Positions 37,197-47,545 are shown, counted from the stretch's first letter. The stretch: 64,000 nt of DNA from Candidatus Saccharimonadota bacterium (GCA_946893605.1 OX335598.1:558001-622000), one strand, 5' to 3'. Numbers and translations: made by a program. The notes: generated by a model not told the origin, from the letters alone.

Positions 37197-38042
37197 ATGG
37201 ATCAAATTCGCAGCGAGTACTTGGAAAATCATACCAGCAAAACCTATCAAGAGCGGATGAACCAGACAGCGTCATCTAAATTCGGAGCCATCGAAAAACA
37301 TCTTGGTGAAAACGTTAAATTGCTTGATTTCGGTTCTGGTTTCTCGCCAGAATTCATCAAACAAGTGATGCAAACAGGAACTCACTACGTAGCCTATGAT
37401 GTTTCACAAATTGTTCAATCTAGGCTTCAAGAAAATAACATTGATTTTATCACTAAAGAACAGCTTGAAAACGCCGAAGATGAATTCGACATTATCTACA
37501 TGTCGAGTGTATTTCACGAATTGATGAGCTATCTATCCCGACCCGAACGCACTAAAACGTTCGCAATGCTGGATAGAGCACTCAAGCCCGACGGCACTAT
37601 TATCATCCGCGATTGGGGTCCCGGCGAGGCGTCAAGCCTAGTTACGTCTATCGAAGCAGCGTCTGAAGATGTCAACGATGAAGTTTGCACATGGATCGAA
37701 GCGCTTGTTAAAAATTCAGTGATCAGCATGCCTACTATCGTTTGCGACGACAATGATAATCCTATCGCTCCGTACATCTACAAGGCAAATAGTCAAACTA
37801 TTTACGAAATCATGTTTCACGCGGTTTGGGGGCTAGATTCACTTGAACGCGAATCAAAAGAATCGTACGTTATCATGAACAACCTTATTCACAAATGGAT
37901 TTGCGCGCCACATGGCTACAAAATAACACAGTCGCAGAATGAATTCGATGAAACCTATTTGCCACATTTACAAAAATATTTCAAAATCGATAGTATTCCA
38001 TGGCCAACAAAAGTTATTTACGAACTAAAAAAGAGATCGTAA
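37197..38042 (+). CDS. Class I SAM-dependent methyltransferase, unknown substrate
   Basis: About 281 residues from the ATG at 37197; the frame is open upstream into clpB, but the -10 box at 37185-37190 fixes the start. SAM motif VKLLDFGSGFSPEFI near residues 42-56, EDEFDIIYMSSVFHEL, and KPDGTIIIRDWGPGEA (motif III region). The last 100 residues are not recognised. Small-molecule or lipid acceptor possible. Confidence 0.82.
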   Translation: MDQIRSEYLENHTSKTYQERMNQTASSKFGAIEKHLGENVKLLDFGSGFSPEFIKQVMQTGTHYVAYDVSQIVQSRLQENNIDFITKEQLENAEDEFDIIYMSSVFHELMSYLSRPERTKTFAMLDRALKPDGTIIIRDWGPGEASSLVTSIEAASEDVNDEVCTWIEALVKNSVISMPTIVCDDNDNPIAPYIYKANSQTIYEIMFHAVWGLDSLERESKESYVIMNNLIHKWICAPHGYKITQSQNEFDETYLPHLQKYFKIDSIPWPTKVIYELKKRS

Positions 38043-38078
38043 TAACGCACCAGCAAACTTTATAGCACAACTACCACA

Positions 38079-38681
38079 ATGAATTACAACGATAAGCACT
38101 ACAAACTAACCATCAAATCAGCGCTTTTAGGAGTCGGCAGAATGCTTAGTTTACCGAAATATTTCCTAATAACAATTGCCGCGACCGTCGCCTTCGCCGT
38201 GATAATTTATTTCGCAATCAACGCCAATTTTTACGGACCACTAATGATGTCGCGTTTACCAATCCTCGATAAAATCGCGCTGCTCGGTTCGATGATTATA
38301 GACATCTTCAAACAAAGTTTCACTTCACCAAATGACGCGCTGCTTATAGTAGTGTCAATTCTTCAAGGCGTATCGATCGTCGCTGTAATTTTTACAGCAA
38401 AGAATAATCGCGACAATGAAAAAACTGTATCTCGACAAGTCGGATTAAGCGGAATCGCATCAATTGCCGCAACGATCGGACTTGGCTGCGTTCCCTGCGG
38501 AACATCACTAATCTTGCCAATTGTAACCCTATTTTTCTCGGGAGCTGCCGCCGCCACCGCCGCAAATATCGCCAGCATAATAGTTCTTTTATTAGCTTTA
38601 CTGCTCAGTTTGTTCTCGCTATATAAATCAGGTCAAATTATTTTTATGTACACAGAATTATCTAAACAGGAGAAAATATGA
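38079..38681 (+). CDS. Membrane protein with a CVPC motif, candidate redox partner of the DsbA-like protein
   Basis: 200 residues, four to five membrane helices (about 28-48, 88-107, 122-145, 148-168 and 170-190). A CxxC (Cys137-Val-Pro-Cys140) lies in the glycine-rich start of a late helix (GLGCVPCGTSLILP). These are its only cysteines. Topologically it resembles CcdA/DsbB/VKOR-type thiol carriers but belongs to none by sequence that I can recognise. Its stop overlaps the start of a DsbA-like gene (ATGA), suggesting it re-oxidises or reduces that protein. Inference from context. Confidence 0.65.
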   Translation: MNYNDKHYKLTIKSALLGVGRMLSLPKYFLITIAATVAFAVIIYFAINANFYGPLMMSRLPILDKIALLGSMIIDIFKQSFTSPNDALLIVVSILQGVSIVAVIFTAKNNRDNEKTVSRQVGLSGIASIAATIGLGCVPCGTSLILPIVTLFFSGAAAATAANIASIIVLLLALLLSLFSLYKSGQIIFMYTELSKQEKI

Positions 38682-39394
38682 ATCGACAAAAATCATCAGG
38701 CATAGCGCTTATTTGGGTTCTTTCGGGAATTGTAATCGTGGGAATCGTAGCTTTGTTTATCTATGGAATTGTCAATCGCCCGCCGAATCGTCACATTGGT
38801 GATAATAAACCGTGGAACGAAAAAATGTCGCAAGGATCCGCTGACGCAAAAAACGTGTTCATTGATTATACTGACTATTTTTGTTCATTTTGCGCCGAGG
38901 TCGAAGCCGCAACCAGCACAGAGTTCTTCAAAAATGACTATATTAAATCCGGAAAAGTTCGTTACGAGCACCGCGTAGTGACACTATTAAAAGAGATGAC
39001 CAACAATACCGAAACCGGTGCTCACGCTGCGTTTTGTGCTGCTGATCAAGATAAATATTGGCAGTACACCCACGATATCGTCCCGCGCATTAAAAGCGAT
39101 TATTTCGATAAAGGAATCGGCGTAAAAAACGTTGCTGTGCCGAAAAAAATCCCTGCTCTTCCACTGGAATATTTCCTGAGTTCCGCTAAAAATGTCGGCA
39201 TGAATGAATCGCAATTTTCCGATTGTATGACCAAAAAACCGCACCAAAAAGAAATTGATAGCAACACACAAAAAGCTCTGTCGCTTGGCGTGAACGGCTT
39301 GCCATATATGGTTATTAATGACTATCAAACCAGTGGATTCGTCGGTGGAGAAAACGGGTTAAGAAGCGTTCTTAAGGCTGGCGGCGTAGAATAA
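38678..39394 (+). CDS. DsbA-family membrane-anchored thiol oxidoreductase
   Basis: 238 residues. Membrane anchor at 10-31, then a DsbA-like domain with Cys69-Ser-Phe-Cys72 and a cis-Pro loop GVNGLPYMVIND. Two extra cysteines (HAAFCAAD, FSDCMTK) could form a structural disulfide. Translated together with the CVPC membrane protein. The CSFC active site differs from the CPGC copy at 16263, suggesting a different redox potential or partner. Confidence 0.88.
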   Translation: MNRQKSSGIALIWVLSGIVIVGIVALFIYGIVNRPPNRHIGDNKPWNEKMSQGSADAKNVFIDYTDYFCSFCAEVEAATSTEFFKNDYIKSGKVRYEHRVVTLLKEMTNNTETGAHAAFCAADQDKYWQYTHDIVPRIKSDYFDKGIGVKNVAVPKKIPALPLEYFLSSAKNVGMNESQFSDCMTKKPHQKEIDSNTQKALSLGVNGLPYMVINDYQTSGFVGGENGLRSVLKAGGVE

Positions 39395-39501
39395 TTATTT
39401 GATTTATCGCGCGGAATTAAACAACTCCCGTGATAAAAATATCAAGCATCCACTTACGATAAGCATAACGTTTTTCTATTTGTTTTGCTATCCTTGAATA
39501 G

Positions 39502-40620
39502 CTATTCCCACCTGAATAGCTTAATGGCTAAGAAATAGACAGCAAAAGTCCAAGCCGCGATAACGCCAAATTGCGGCAAGACTTCCATAAAACTTGCATG
39601 TTCGGTCATAATTAACCGGAATCCATCCGTAACTGGAGTCAGAGGAATAAACTGAGCGACACTTCGCAGCCATTCTGGAAATAGGTGAAGTGGAAAAAAC
39701 GTACCAGATAAAAACATCATCGGGAAAGAGATTAAGTTACTTAATGACGATGACTGATCTTCGTTCTCTGATAACCCAGCAATTAATAACCCCACACCCA
39801 CAGTCATAAATGCAGACAATACAGACATCATTACAAATAGCGCCCAATCGCCTCGCATATTAAAGTGGAATATCAACGTCCCAGCGATAACCATCATCAC
39901 CAAACTAAGCAAGGAAATCGTCGTATAATGAATTGCCGTGGAGATGATTAGCTGGCCCGAAGTAAATGGCGCCGCGCGTAACCGACGATATAAACCACGT
40001 TTCTTTTCAGCCGGTATTTGGTTAGATAGACCAAAAATACCCATACTCATCAAACTGAAAGTTAACAGTCCTGTAAACATGTAATCAAACGATTTCAGCT
40101 GCTCATCACCAATCGCTTTACCAACAGCTTTAAGCGGAGCTTCAGGTTGACCCATCTGACTATTGATACTATTGGTAATTTGATTCATCACTGCTACCAA
40201 CGCGCCACCTGTTTGCTCAGAACCCTTGGAATAAATAACATTCATAGTGCCTGTTGGAATAGGATGATTGCCATTGTTTTTTATCGCGCCAAAATCACTT
40301 GGAAGCTCAATAATACCGTTAAGCTCCGACCGCTTCATCTTTTCACGTGCGTCATTCATATCTTTAACGTCTTTAATTTTTAGAATCGAATCCTTCGAAT
40401 TTTCTTTGGCATTTTTAACGAAACTTTTGGCAAATTCCGTCTGCGAATTGTTGACAATTGCAATATTAAAACTGGTCGAATCATTACTAAAAACCGACCC
40501 GAATACTAATAGAAAAATCAGCGGAAAAAGAAAGGTGAAAAATAGCGCCATTTTATCCCGAACGAAACGCTTTTGCTGAGCGCGAACTTGCCCGAATATT
40601 CCAATCCAATATTTTTTCAT
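39502..40620 (-). CDS. ABC-2 type exporter permease
   Basis: 372 residues. Helix 1 at about 26-42, a large exported domain (45-175) and five C-terminal helices: the type V (DrrB/YhgE-like) permease layout. It follows the ATPase gene by 1 nt. Substrate unknown; the family exports lipids, drugs or small polymers. Downstream 39395-39501 has only a weak hairpin (TTTATCGCG/CGTGATAAA) and no gene. Confidence 0.88.
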   Translation of the reverse strand: MKKYWIGIFGQVRAQQKRFVRDKMALFFTFLFPLIFLLVFGSVFSNDSTSFNIAIVNNSQTEFAKSFVKNAKENSKDSILKIKDVKDMNDAREKMKRSELNGIIELPSDFGAIKNNGNHPIPTGTMNVIYSKGSEQTGGALVAVMNQITNSINSQMGQPEAPLKAVGKAIGDEQLKSFDYMFTGLLTFSLMSMGIFGLSNQIPAEKKRGLYRRLRAAPFTSGQLIISTAIHYTTISLLSLVMMVIAGTLIFHFNMRGDWALFVMMSVLSAFMTVGVGLLIAGLSENEDQSSSLSNLISFPMMFLSGTFFPLHLFPEWLRSVAQFIPLTPVTDGFRLIMTEHASFMEVLPQFGVIAAWTFAVYFLAIKLFRWE

Positions 40621-40621
40621 A

Positions 40622-41383
40622 TTAATCCCGAATTGCCTTTCCTGTTAAATCAATAAACACGTCCTCCAAATTGGCTTGCTCAACAACTTGTTCCTTCTTA
40701 AAACCGCGCGCCAATAATTGCTGAATGAGATTGTGCGGCGTATCAATTGTGATAATCTTACCACTATCCATAATCGCCAGACGATCACACAATAATTCCG
40801 CCTCGTCCATATAATGCGTTGTCAAAAGAATCGTAATTCCCTCGTCGCGGATTTCCTTAATCAAGTCCCACAAATTTCGGCGCGCCTGAGGATCAAGCCC
40901 TGTCGTCGGCTCATCCAGAAACAACACTTTCGGATTATTCACCAACGTTGAAGCAATCGCAAAACGCTGTTTTTGACCACCAGAAAGCTGCTCGACGTAA
41001 TTCTTAGCCTTTTCTGTCAGCTGGACCTTAGCAAGCAGCGCCTCGGTATCAACCGTCCGACCATATAAACTACCAAACATTTTCAATTGTTCACGCAAAG
41101 TCAGTTTGTCATAAAAAGCCGTCGACTGAAGCTGAATGCCGATTATATTCTTAATGTCCTTAGGTTTCTTAGCGACATCTATGCCGTCAATTGTAGCCGT
41201 ACCGCCGTCAATTGGTCTGAGCGCTTCCAACATTTCCAACGTTGTTGTTTTGCCCGCGCCGTTAGGACCAAGAATTCCAAATATCTCGCCCTTTTTAACT
41301 TCAAACGACACGCCGTCGACCACGTTATTTCCATCATAAGTTTTAACGAGTTTATCGACTTTTATAATTGGCTCAAGTTTCAC
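40622..41383 (-). CDS. ABC-2 type exporter ATP-binding protein
   Basis: 253 residues. Walker A GPNGAGKTTT, signature [10 protein letters not shown], Walker B VLFLDEPTTGLDPQ, H-loop TTHYMDEA. DrrA/CcmA-like. Starts with GTG 41383 after GGAG; TATAAT lies about 25 nt further up. First gene of the two-gene unit. Confidence 0.92.
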   Translation of the reverse strand: MKLEPIIKVDKLVKTYDGNNVVDGVSFEVKKGEIFGILGPNGAGKTTTLEMLEALRPIDGGTATIDGIDVAKKPKDIKNIIGIQLQSTAFYDKLTLREQLKMFGSLYGRTVDTEALLAKVQLTEKAKNYVEQLSGGQKQRFAIASTLVNNPKVLFLDEPTTGLDPQARRNLWDLIKEIRDEGITILLTTHYMDEAELLCDRLAIMDSGKIITIDTPHNLIQQLLARGFKKEQVVEQANLEDVFIDLTGKAIRD

Positions 41384-41478
41384 TCCGTAAACTCCTCTCT
41401 GTTGTAATTATAGTAAAACTGGTCTTCACTTATCATCAATAATAACAAAACCAAAAATACTAGTGCTATACTTATAAT

Positions 41479-42914
41479 ATGCGCATCCAGAGAAAAAGCA
41501 AAGCTAAAATCGAAAAAAACTATTTATTATCATACCGTTTTTGATTTTGCTATTTTCGGCAGGACTATTTGGGATATATTTCCTCAATCAATCACACTCG
41601 CGACAAACGACTGCACCATCTGACGAAAAGTATTATTTTGCCGATTCGAAATATTCTGGCATTCGCTCAAAATTTGTCACCAGAGATAACAAACGGGAAA
41701 AAGTTTCAATTGAATATCCGATCACGGAAAATGAAAAGATTAATCGCTTAATTAGCGAGTCGATTGATAAAATTGATCGCGATTTTCAAAATACGGTTTT
41801 ACTGGCGACAGTTTTTGATAAACCAATGACCGAAACAATTAGCTATCAAGTCACGCACAACACTTCAGAAGCGCTGTCAATTGTCGTCAATATTAAGCAG
41901 GATATGAATGGCGCACATCCAGCATCAATGACGCAATTTTGGACTTTCGACAAAAAATCTGGCGAAGTTGTCGGCTTAGCTGATTTTACAGAACAGTCCG
42001 ATGAAGCCGCCGAAGCAATCATATCCGCTGCCAAAAATAGCGTTTCTCAGACCATCAAACAGCGCCAGCAACCAGAAATTGACCTAAACGAAATCATAAA
42101 TAAAGAAGCTTTGTCTAATTTCATCATCACCAATAATGGCAATGCGTTGGCTTGGCCACTCGGTCAGGCATCGCTACTGCCATCATCTTACGGCGAATTG
42201 ACAATTACCGTGCCAATTTCCTCCGTCTCTAAATATCTACAAAACCCAACAGCTCGGAAACTAGCCAATATCCCCAAACCCGCAGAAAAACCAAAACCAA
42301 CACCTGCGACTCCAACACCTATCGTCGCAAATAAAACAATTGCTCTAACTTTTGACGACGGACCTGGACCATACACCGAAAAACTGTTGGACATATTAGA
42401 TAAGTACGACGCCAAGGCGACATTTTTCCTAATCGGCAGCAAAGTTTCAGCACGCGCCAACACGTTACGCCGCATGCAGTCGCGTGGACATCAATTAGGC
42501 AATCACTCTTGGTCGCATCCAGAGTTGAATAAGGTTTCAGCGGAGCAACTCGCTAGTGAAATTGACCAGACAAATAACGCCATAAAACAAGCCGTCGGCA
42601 CCAAACCTAACATCATACGTCCACCATACGGCGCGTTTAATCGGGCGGTTTTGGAACAATTCCGTCAGCGCGGAATGTCGGCGGTTGTTTGGTCTGTCGA
42701 TACGCGCGACTGGGCTGATCGTAATAGCGAAATCGTCTGTTCAAGGGCTGTCGCTGGCGCTCGCAACGGAGCTGTGATTTTAATGCATGACATTCATCCG
42801 ACATCCGTGAATGCCGTTCCTTGTATCCTTAACTCACTCAAACAACAGGGATATTCATTCGTAACGGTACAAAATTTAATCGGCGATATGACACCGGGCG
42901 CTGTTTATCCGTAA
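41479..42914 (+). pseudogene. PdaC-like peptidoglycan/polysaccharide deacetylase, frameshifted near residue 13
   Basis: Surface enzyme, about 478 residues when repaired. ATG 41479 stands 6 nt after TGC-TATACT (41464-41472) and opens MRIQRKSKAKIEKK; adding one A to the A7 run at 41513-41519 joins it to the long frame and completes the membrane anchor. A DUF3298-like domain (about 60-220), a proline-rich linker (KPAEKPKPTPATPTP) and a NodB deacetylase domain follow: TFDDGPGPYTEKLL, HQLGNHSWSHPELN, RPPYGAFN, WSVDTRDW and LMHDIHP. Catalytic Asp pair and His ligands are all present. The PdaC domain order suggests MurNAc deacetylation. Confidence 0.88.
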
Positions 42915-42916
42915 AC

Positions 42917-43138
42917 TTAATCAATCTCAAATATCTTATACTTTGAAGTTGCACCGCGTAGTAATTTTACCCGTGAAGGTGCCACACCAAAATATTTTGC
43001 CAACAACTTTCCTGCCGCTAGATTCGCTCGCCCCTCAATGGCTGACGCCTTGGTGTAGATTGTCAGAGAACCATCATCGTTCGGGACGACTTCTTCGCGG
43101 TGGCGAGAGTTGGGTTTGAGATGGACGGAGATTTTCAC
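42917..43138 (-). CDS. YggU-family (DUF167) protein
   Basis: 73 residues from GTG 43138. VHLKPNSRHREEV, EGRANLAAGKLLAKYFGV and RVKLLRGATSKYKIFEI cover the whole small alpha/beta domain. Function of the family is unknown. It lies downstream of the defence island on the same strand and is probably a chromosomal flank, not part of the island. Confidence 0.9.
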   Translation of the reverse strand: MKISVHLKPNSRHREEVVPNDDGSLTIYTKASAIEGRANLAAGKLLAKYFGVAPSRVKLLRGATSKYKIFEID

Positions 43139-43157
43139 GATTCAATAATCATTACCC

Positions 43158-43761
43158 TTAAAACGACATCGCCTCCAACTCCCGCGGCAAAATCTCCTGC
43201 ACTTCTACCGAACCTGCTACCAAATGATAGCCGTGCAACTTTGACGGCAAATCACGCTCGACAGAACGCCAATTAACTGGGCGATTTTCATCAAAAATAA
43301 TCGAGCAGTTCTGCGTTCAAAAAATGGTTGCGTGGCAGATCCACCGGAACCATCCCGATTGACGACCAGCGCTATCGACAAACCCGATGTCACGCCACTT
43401 TCATTTTTAGCATACGCCGCCGTTACCAGATGAACCAGCGGCTCAAATTTCAGAACTGACTGATCGCTCGCTTCACCTGCGCCTGGCTGCGACGTGCTAG
43501 CTGCTGATTGATTTTTGTTGTCAATTTGTCAACACTTGGCTTACCATCGCCCGCTCGGCAGTAGTCGCAACCATCTGCCGCCTCGACATATTCCAGCAGT
43601 AAATCCATGTCGACATCAGTGTCGTTAACACCATGCTGTGTCAATTGCTCCGCCATTTCGTGTAGCGCGCCCAGCAAACTATAATCATTAGCGTTCCTGG
43701 CGGCATCACCGATGCGGATGATAGCGCGAGCTATGGTGATGGTTTTGTTTGGCTTGTTCAT
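43158..43761 (-). pseudogene. Uncharacterised gene at the end of the type III restriction cluster, frameshifted
   Basis: From ATG 43761 (after AGGAG) a frame runs IARAIIRIGDAARNANDYSL to a possible zinc pair DGCDYCRAG and ends early near 43450. The reading continues in other frames: SVLKFEPLVHLVTAAYAKNE, then SGLSIALVVNRDGS, then after two T-run corrections ENRPVNWRSVERDL to RELEAMSF at 43158. Three single-base corrections give one protein of about 200 residues. No family recognised. Directly downstream of res. Confidence 0.55.
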
Positions 43762-43802
43762 GCATTCTCCTGAAGCTATTTCACAGCTCTTTATCAACAT
43801 AT

Positions 43803-46715
43803 TTACACCCGCCAATCATCAGGCGTTGATTTAGCGTAATCACGCATACCAATTGTCTCAAAATGTTTCTTGGCACAAGCAATTTTATGCAACTCGTCTT
43901 CGCGTTCACCACCATTCTTCGTCTCACGCACCATATATATTTTTTCTACACCATTGACTTCTTTGACAATTGCCCAGTCTGGATTGTAGTCACCAACTGG
44001 CGTTGGTATCGTAAATTTCGACGGCAGCTTGAGGAATAATTTGATATCTTCACGACTATCCAAATATTCAGCAAACTTTTGTTCGGTCGCCGAATCCAGC
44101 GCTAATCTATCTGTCACTGTTTTTTGTTGATTCTTAACTTGATACAGTCGATCAATAAATCGTTCGGCTTCTTCATCGCTATCTTTTTGAAAATTGCGAA
44201 GTTCATAACTACGCTCACCCATCTTTTCATACTCAACGCCATCTACCACAACCTGCGCCAGTACCGACTTAATTGCACCCTTCACCATTTGCACATAGTC
44301 GTAAGGGTTTTTCAAGAATTCATGTAGCCGACCACTACCAATCAAAATGTCAACAATTGTTCGTCGAGTGAGACCAGTGCTATCCTGTAATTCAGAGATG
44401 ATATCCGGCAGCTCAAACGTTCCCACCAAGTCATGCGTTGCTTCGCCAACCATACCATCGTTATGAACGCCGCCACGCTTCAAAAGCACTCTATGCCTTT
44501 TCACCTCAATTCTTAACGGCTTAAGCTCAGGCTTGGCTTTAATAGCATTGATAGTCGCCATAATAATCTGGCCGTTATCAAATGCCACACGGTAGGTCGT
44601 CTTGTGCGAGATTCGCTTCCATAATTCCTCAAGTAGCGGACTATACAAGACTTCCTTGTTTGGACGAATCTTCTCTTTTTTACGAGCATCCTTAACAAAT
44701 TTATCAATTTTACAGCCCTCAATAATATCAACCACCTCGGCATGATATTTTTGCAGATCGCCAGGTAGATCAAGCGTAAAGCCAATATTATTCGGCGCGA
44801 AATTCGCCAGCACCCGACCTTCATCATCAATCATGCTGCGACGCCGCAAACATTCCCAAATCTCATTTGATTTCTGATGTCCCAATGTACTGTTTGGATC
44901 GTCATGTAGTGGTATCCGCGCAAATTCACTACGCCGCACAAAACCAATCTTAACACCAGCTTTCTTATATTCCTTTTGTAAATTATTAGCAAAATCACGA
45001 TACGATTCATTAGCAACCACCATCAACTGATTGATCTGTTCGTCAAACACTCGCGTACCGTCCTGACGCACTGGCAAGCGCAAACCCCGCCCAATCGTCT
45101 GTCGGCGATCATTTTCACTGCCGCTCTCGCGCATCATACAAATTTGAAATACGTTCGGATTGTCCCAGCCCTCTTTCAGCGCTGAGTGGCTAAAAATAAA
45201 TCGCACCGGATTTGCCTGGTCAAGCAGTTTTTCTTTACCTTTCATAATTAGGTCATAAGCCGACTCATCTTGTGCATTGCCTTTGCCCTCTTTGCTGTCG
45301 ACAAAGCTCGTTTTACCGCCCTTACGCATCTCAGCAAAGTATGCTTTTCGAACCTCACTTGGATCTTCAGGCATGATATCTTCGTAAAAACGGCTCTTTC
45401 TTCGCTCTTCCTGGTATAATTCATCAAACCAACGCGCAAATTTTCCATCAACCATATTGCCGTCAGCGTCATACTCCAAATAGCTCGCCACCTTATCAAC
45501 AAAAAATAGACTCAGCACTTTAATCCCTTTATCGCGCAGTAAATATTCTCGCTTAATATGCTCGGCAATAGTCACGCGAATCATTTCGCGTATAACTTGA
45601 TCTTCGTTACCGCCCCAATTTTCACCAAGCATTAGGACCCCTTGCGACCCAACCTCCACACTCGCTGGAACCGTCGAAATTTCATTGATGATATAACCTT
45701 CGTAAATACTGTTACCAGTGCGAATATCCAGCTTGTCATGATGATTCACCCACAGCGGTTTTCGTCCGACATTACCGTTTTTGTCGCGGACCAACACTTC
45801 AACATAAGCTTGGAGCTTCGGTGTATTACGCACATCGATGAGTTTGATATACGGCTTAGCATCGCTACCCTCTTGCTGTGCATTCGCCACCACAATGCTT
45901 TTCACCAACTTCTCTCGGTGAGCATCAACTGGATCAAGCCGATACATCATATTGTACTCGTGAGTATGCGTGGCACTATAACGCAATGTACACATCGGGT
46001 TCAAATCATTAATTGCACTCGTCGACAGTTCACTCTCCATATTTTGCGGCTCGTCCATGATGACAATAGGATTGACGGCGGCCAGATATTCAATTGGGGC
46101 AATACCATTTAGCTTATCGCGCTCTTGATGAATCACTCGCGTGTTCTTATTACCGCGAATTGCATCAATTGTCATGACCATAAACTGCGTCATAGTGCTA
46201 GTGGCATAACTCTGCACCACCTCTGGATTTTTACCATCATATACCGACGCTTCGTACGGACTATACCCCATCTCACGCGTGAAATGCTCACGCATGCCAT
46301 CAAGGCTACTTTTCACACCCTCTTTAATAGCAATGCTCGGCACGATGATAATAAACTTCAAAAAACCATACAATTTCGCCATTTCCAGCGCTGTACGCAA
46401 GTATACATACGTCTTGCCAGTGCCAGTTTCCATCTCCACGGAAAAGTTCATGCCGTCCAATTCTTTAACCGGAGCGATGCCGTTGTCATTTTGAATTGAC
46501 CGAACATTCTCCAAAATAGCATCGTCATCAAGCAGCAAATTATTGCCAATTGCACCAATTTCGTCGAACAGCCCGACCTGGGCACCGCACACCGATCGCG
46601 ACCGCAAAACTGCATCAAACGCATCGGCGTCGTCAGGCTGACCATCGAAAACACTCGTAATGGCGCTGATAGCTTGCAGCTGGAACGGCTGGCTGGAATC
46701 GTATTTAATTTTCAT
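43803..46715 (-). CDS. res: Type III restriction enzyme, Res subunit
   Basis: Intact, about 970 residues. Superfamily 2 helicase with Walker A in METGTGKTYVYLR (about 100), DEAD-box variant IVIMDEPQNME, SHSALKEGWDNPNVF and motif VI RRQTIGRGLRLP; the C-terminal PD-(D/E)XK nuclease is visible as GDYNPDWAIV...YMVRETK. Type III Res cuts only as a complex with Mod, which reads the target. ATG 46715 (MKIKYDSSQPF) fits the family start better than 46727. It overlaps the end of dinD by 11 nt. Its integrity contrasts with its frameshifted neighbours. Confidence 0.95.
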   Translation of the reverse strand: MKIKYDSSQPFQLQAISAITSVFDGQPDDADAFDAVLRSRSVCGAQVGLFDEIGAIGNNLLLDDDAILENVRSIQNDNGIAPVKELDGMNFSVEMETGTGKTYVYLRTALEMAKLYGFLKFIIIVPSIAIKEGVKSSLDGMREHFTREMGYSPYEASVYDGKNPEVVQSYATSTMTQFMVMTIDAIRGNKNTRVIHQERDKLNGIAPIEYLAAVNPIVIMDEPQNMESELSTSAINDLNPMCTLRYSATHTHEYNMMYRLDPVDAHREKLVKSIVVANAQQEGSDAKPYIKLIDVRNTPKLQAYVEVLVRDKNGNVGRKPLWVNHHDKLDIRTGNSIYEGYIINEISTVPASVEVGSQGVLMLGENWGGNEDQVIREMIRVTIAEHIKREYLLRDKGIKVLSLFFVDKVASYLEYDADGNMVDGKFARWFDELYQEERRKSRFYEDIMPEDPSEVRKAYFAEMRKGGKTSFVDSKEGKGNAQDESAYDLIMKGKEKLLDQANPVRFIFSHSALKEGWDNPNVFQICMMRESGSENDRRQTIGRGLRLPVRQDGTRVFDEQINQLMVVANESYRDFANNLQKEYKKAGVKIGFVRRSEFARIPLHDDPNSTLGHQKSNEIWECLRRRSMIDDEGRVLANFAPNNIGFTLDLPGDLQKYHAEVVDIIEGCKIDKFVKDARKKEKIRPNKEVLYSPLLEELWKRISHKTTYRVAFDNGQIIMATINAIKAKPELKPLRIEVKRHRVLLKRGGVHNDGMVGEATHDLVGTFELPDIISELQDSTGLTRRTIVDILIGSGRLHEFLKNPYDYVQMVKGAIKSVLAQVVVDGVEYEKMGERSYELRNFQKDSDEEAERFIDRLYQVKNQQKTVTDRLALDSATEQKFAEYLDSREDIKLFLKLPSKFTIPTPVGDYNPDWAIVKEVNGVEKIYMVRETKNGGEREDELHKIACAKKHFETIGMRDYAKSTPDDWRV

Positions 46716-47527
46716 CCGCACTACCATCCCGTAATTTCTTCTTGTCTGCAGATTTAATACGTGTTTTGGCTCGGCCGATACCGTCCGTAACAGGAAGATT
46801 CTCTGGCATAGTACCGCCTAGGTCTTTTATCGTATTTCGAACTTTTTGTCCCACCTCATAATGTGCAAGACTGGCACTATATTCTCCTCGTATACCCTCG
46901 CGTCTTAGCTTTGCATCAGCTTGAGTTGCACGGAATAGATTCGCTGCCAACTCTTCACTCCCCATATGATCAAGTATCTGTTGTGACTTTTTTAGATTTT
47001 TACGCTGATGAATTTGCTTAGCCGTAAGTCCACCATACAATCCTTTATAGCCTGCGTTTTGAAATCGTGCGAAATCTGCAACACCAGCTTCTTTTGCAGA
47101 GCTGGCCAAACTTGCGTTATGTTTACTGATTTCCATCTCGAAGCATTACCCTTTACGGATCTTCTATCAGACTATCTGTCTGCTCCTGTCTATGGGTTTG
47201 TATAGCAAAATAAGTTTGGCCAAGAGCAACAACTTCTTTTGAAGGATCTGAGTTTTGTACAACTAGATAACAAGCATAACGATCAAGCATGATATCATCA
47301 AGCTCACGCTGTGCACCAGAACCAATGGCGACCATTTCGTTGGATATCCACGAAATGAGTTGTGGACAACTTCGCACCACTATTCTCTGCTGCAGTCTTC
47401 GCTTTTTCTATTACTGGCAAGATATTTCTATACTCTGAATATTCCAGTATCCTGGTACATCATGTGCAGTCCAATACTCGACGCCATGTTCGTTAATTTT
47501 TTTTGATTGTTCAAAAATATTATTCAT
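46705..47527 (-). pseudogene. dinD: DinD-like DNA-damage-inducible protein, frameshifted
   Basis: The pieces in order are MNNIFEQSKKINEHGVEYWT (from 47527), an IEKAKTAAENSGAK piece in a second frame, IGSGAQRELDDIMLDRYACY to ALGQTYFAIQTHRQE, and HNASLASSAKEAGVADFARF to HYEVGQKVRNTIKDLGGTMP. Together they match DinD (BRO-like N-terminus plus DinD C-domain) end to end, about 273 codons, with at least three one-base shifts. DinD-type proteins are often encoded inside type I/III restriction loci. Position between mod and res is preserved. Confidence 0.8.
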
Positions 47528-47545
47528 CTTACACCGTCCACAATT

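Noticed and set aside
39395-39501. Terminator or small RNA after the DsbA-like gene at 39.4 kb
   Set aside because: Only a weak 9-bp hairpin with a 17-base loop is visible, without a convincing T run or promoter.
45642-46499. Long plus-strand frames opposite res
   Set aside because: They mirror the intact res coding sequence, are rich in His and Ile, and have no initiation signals.
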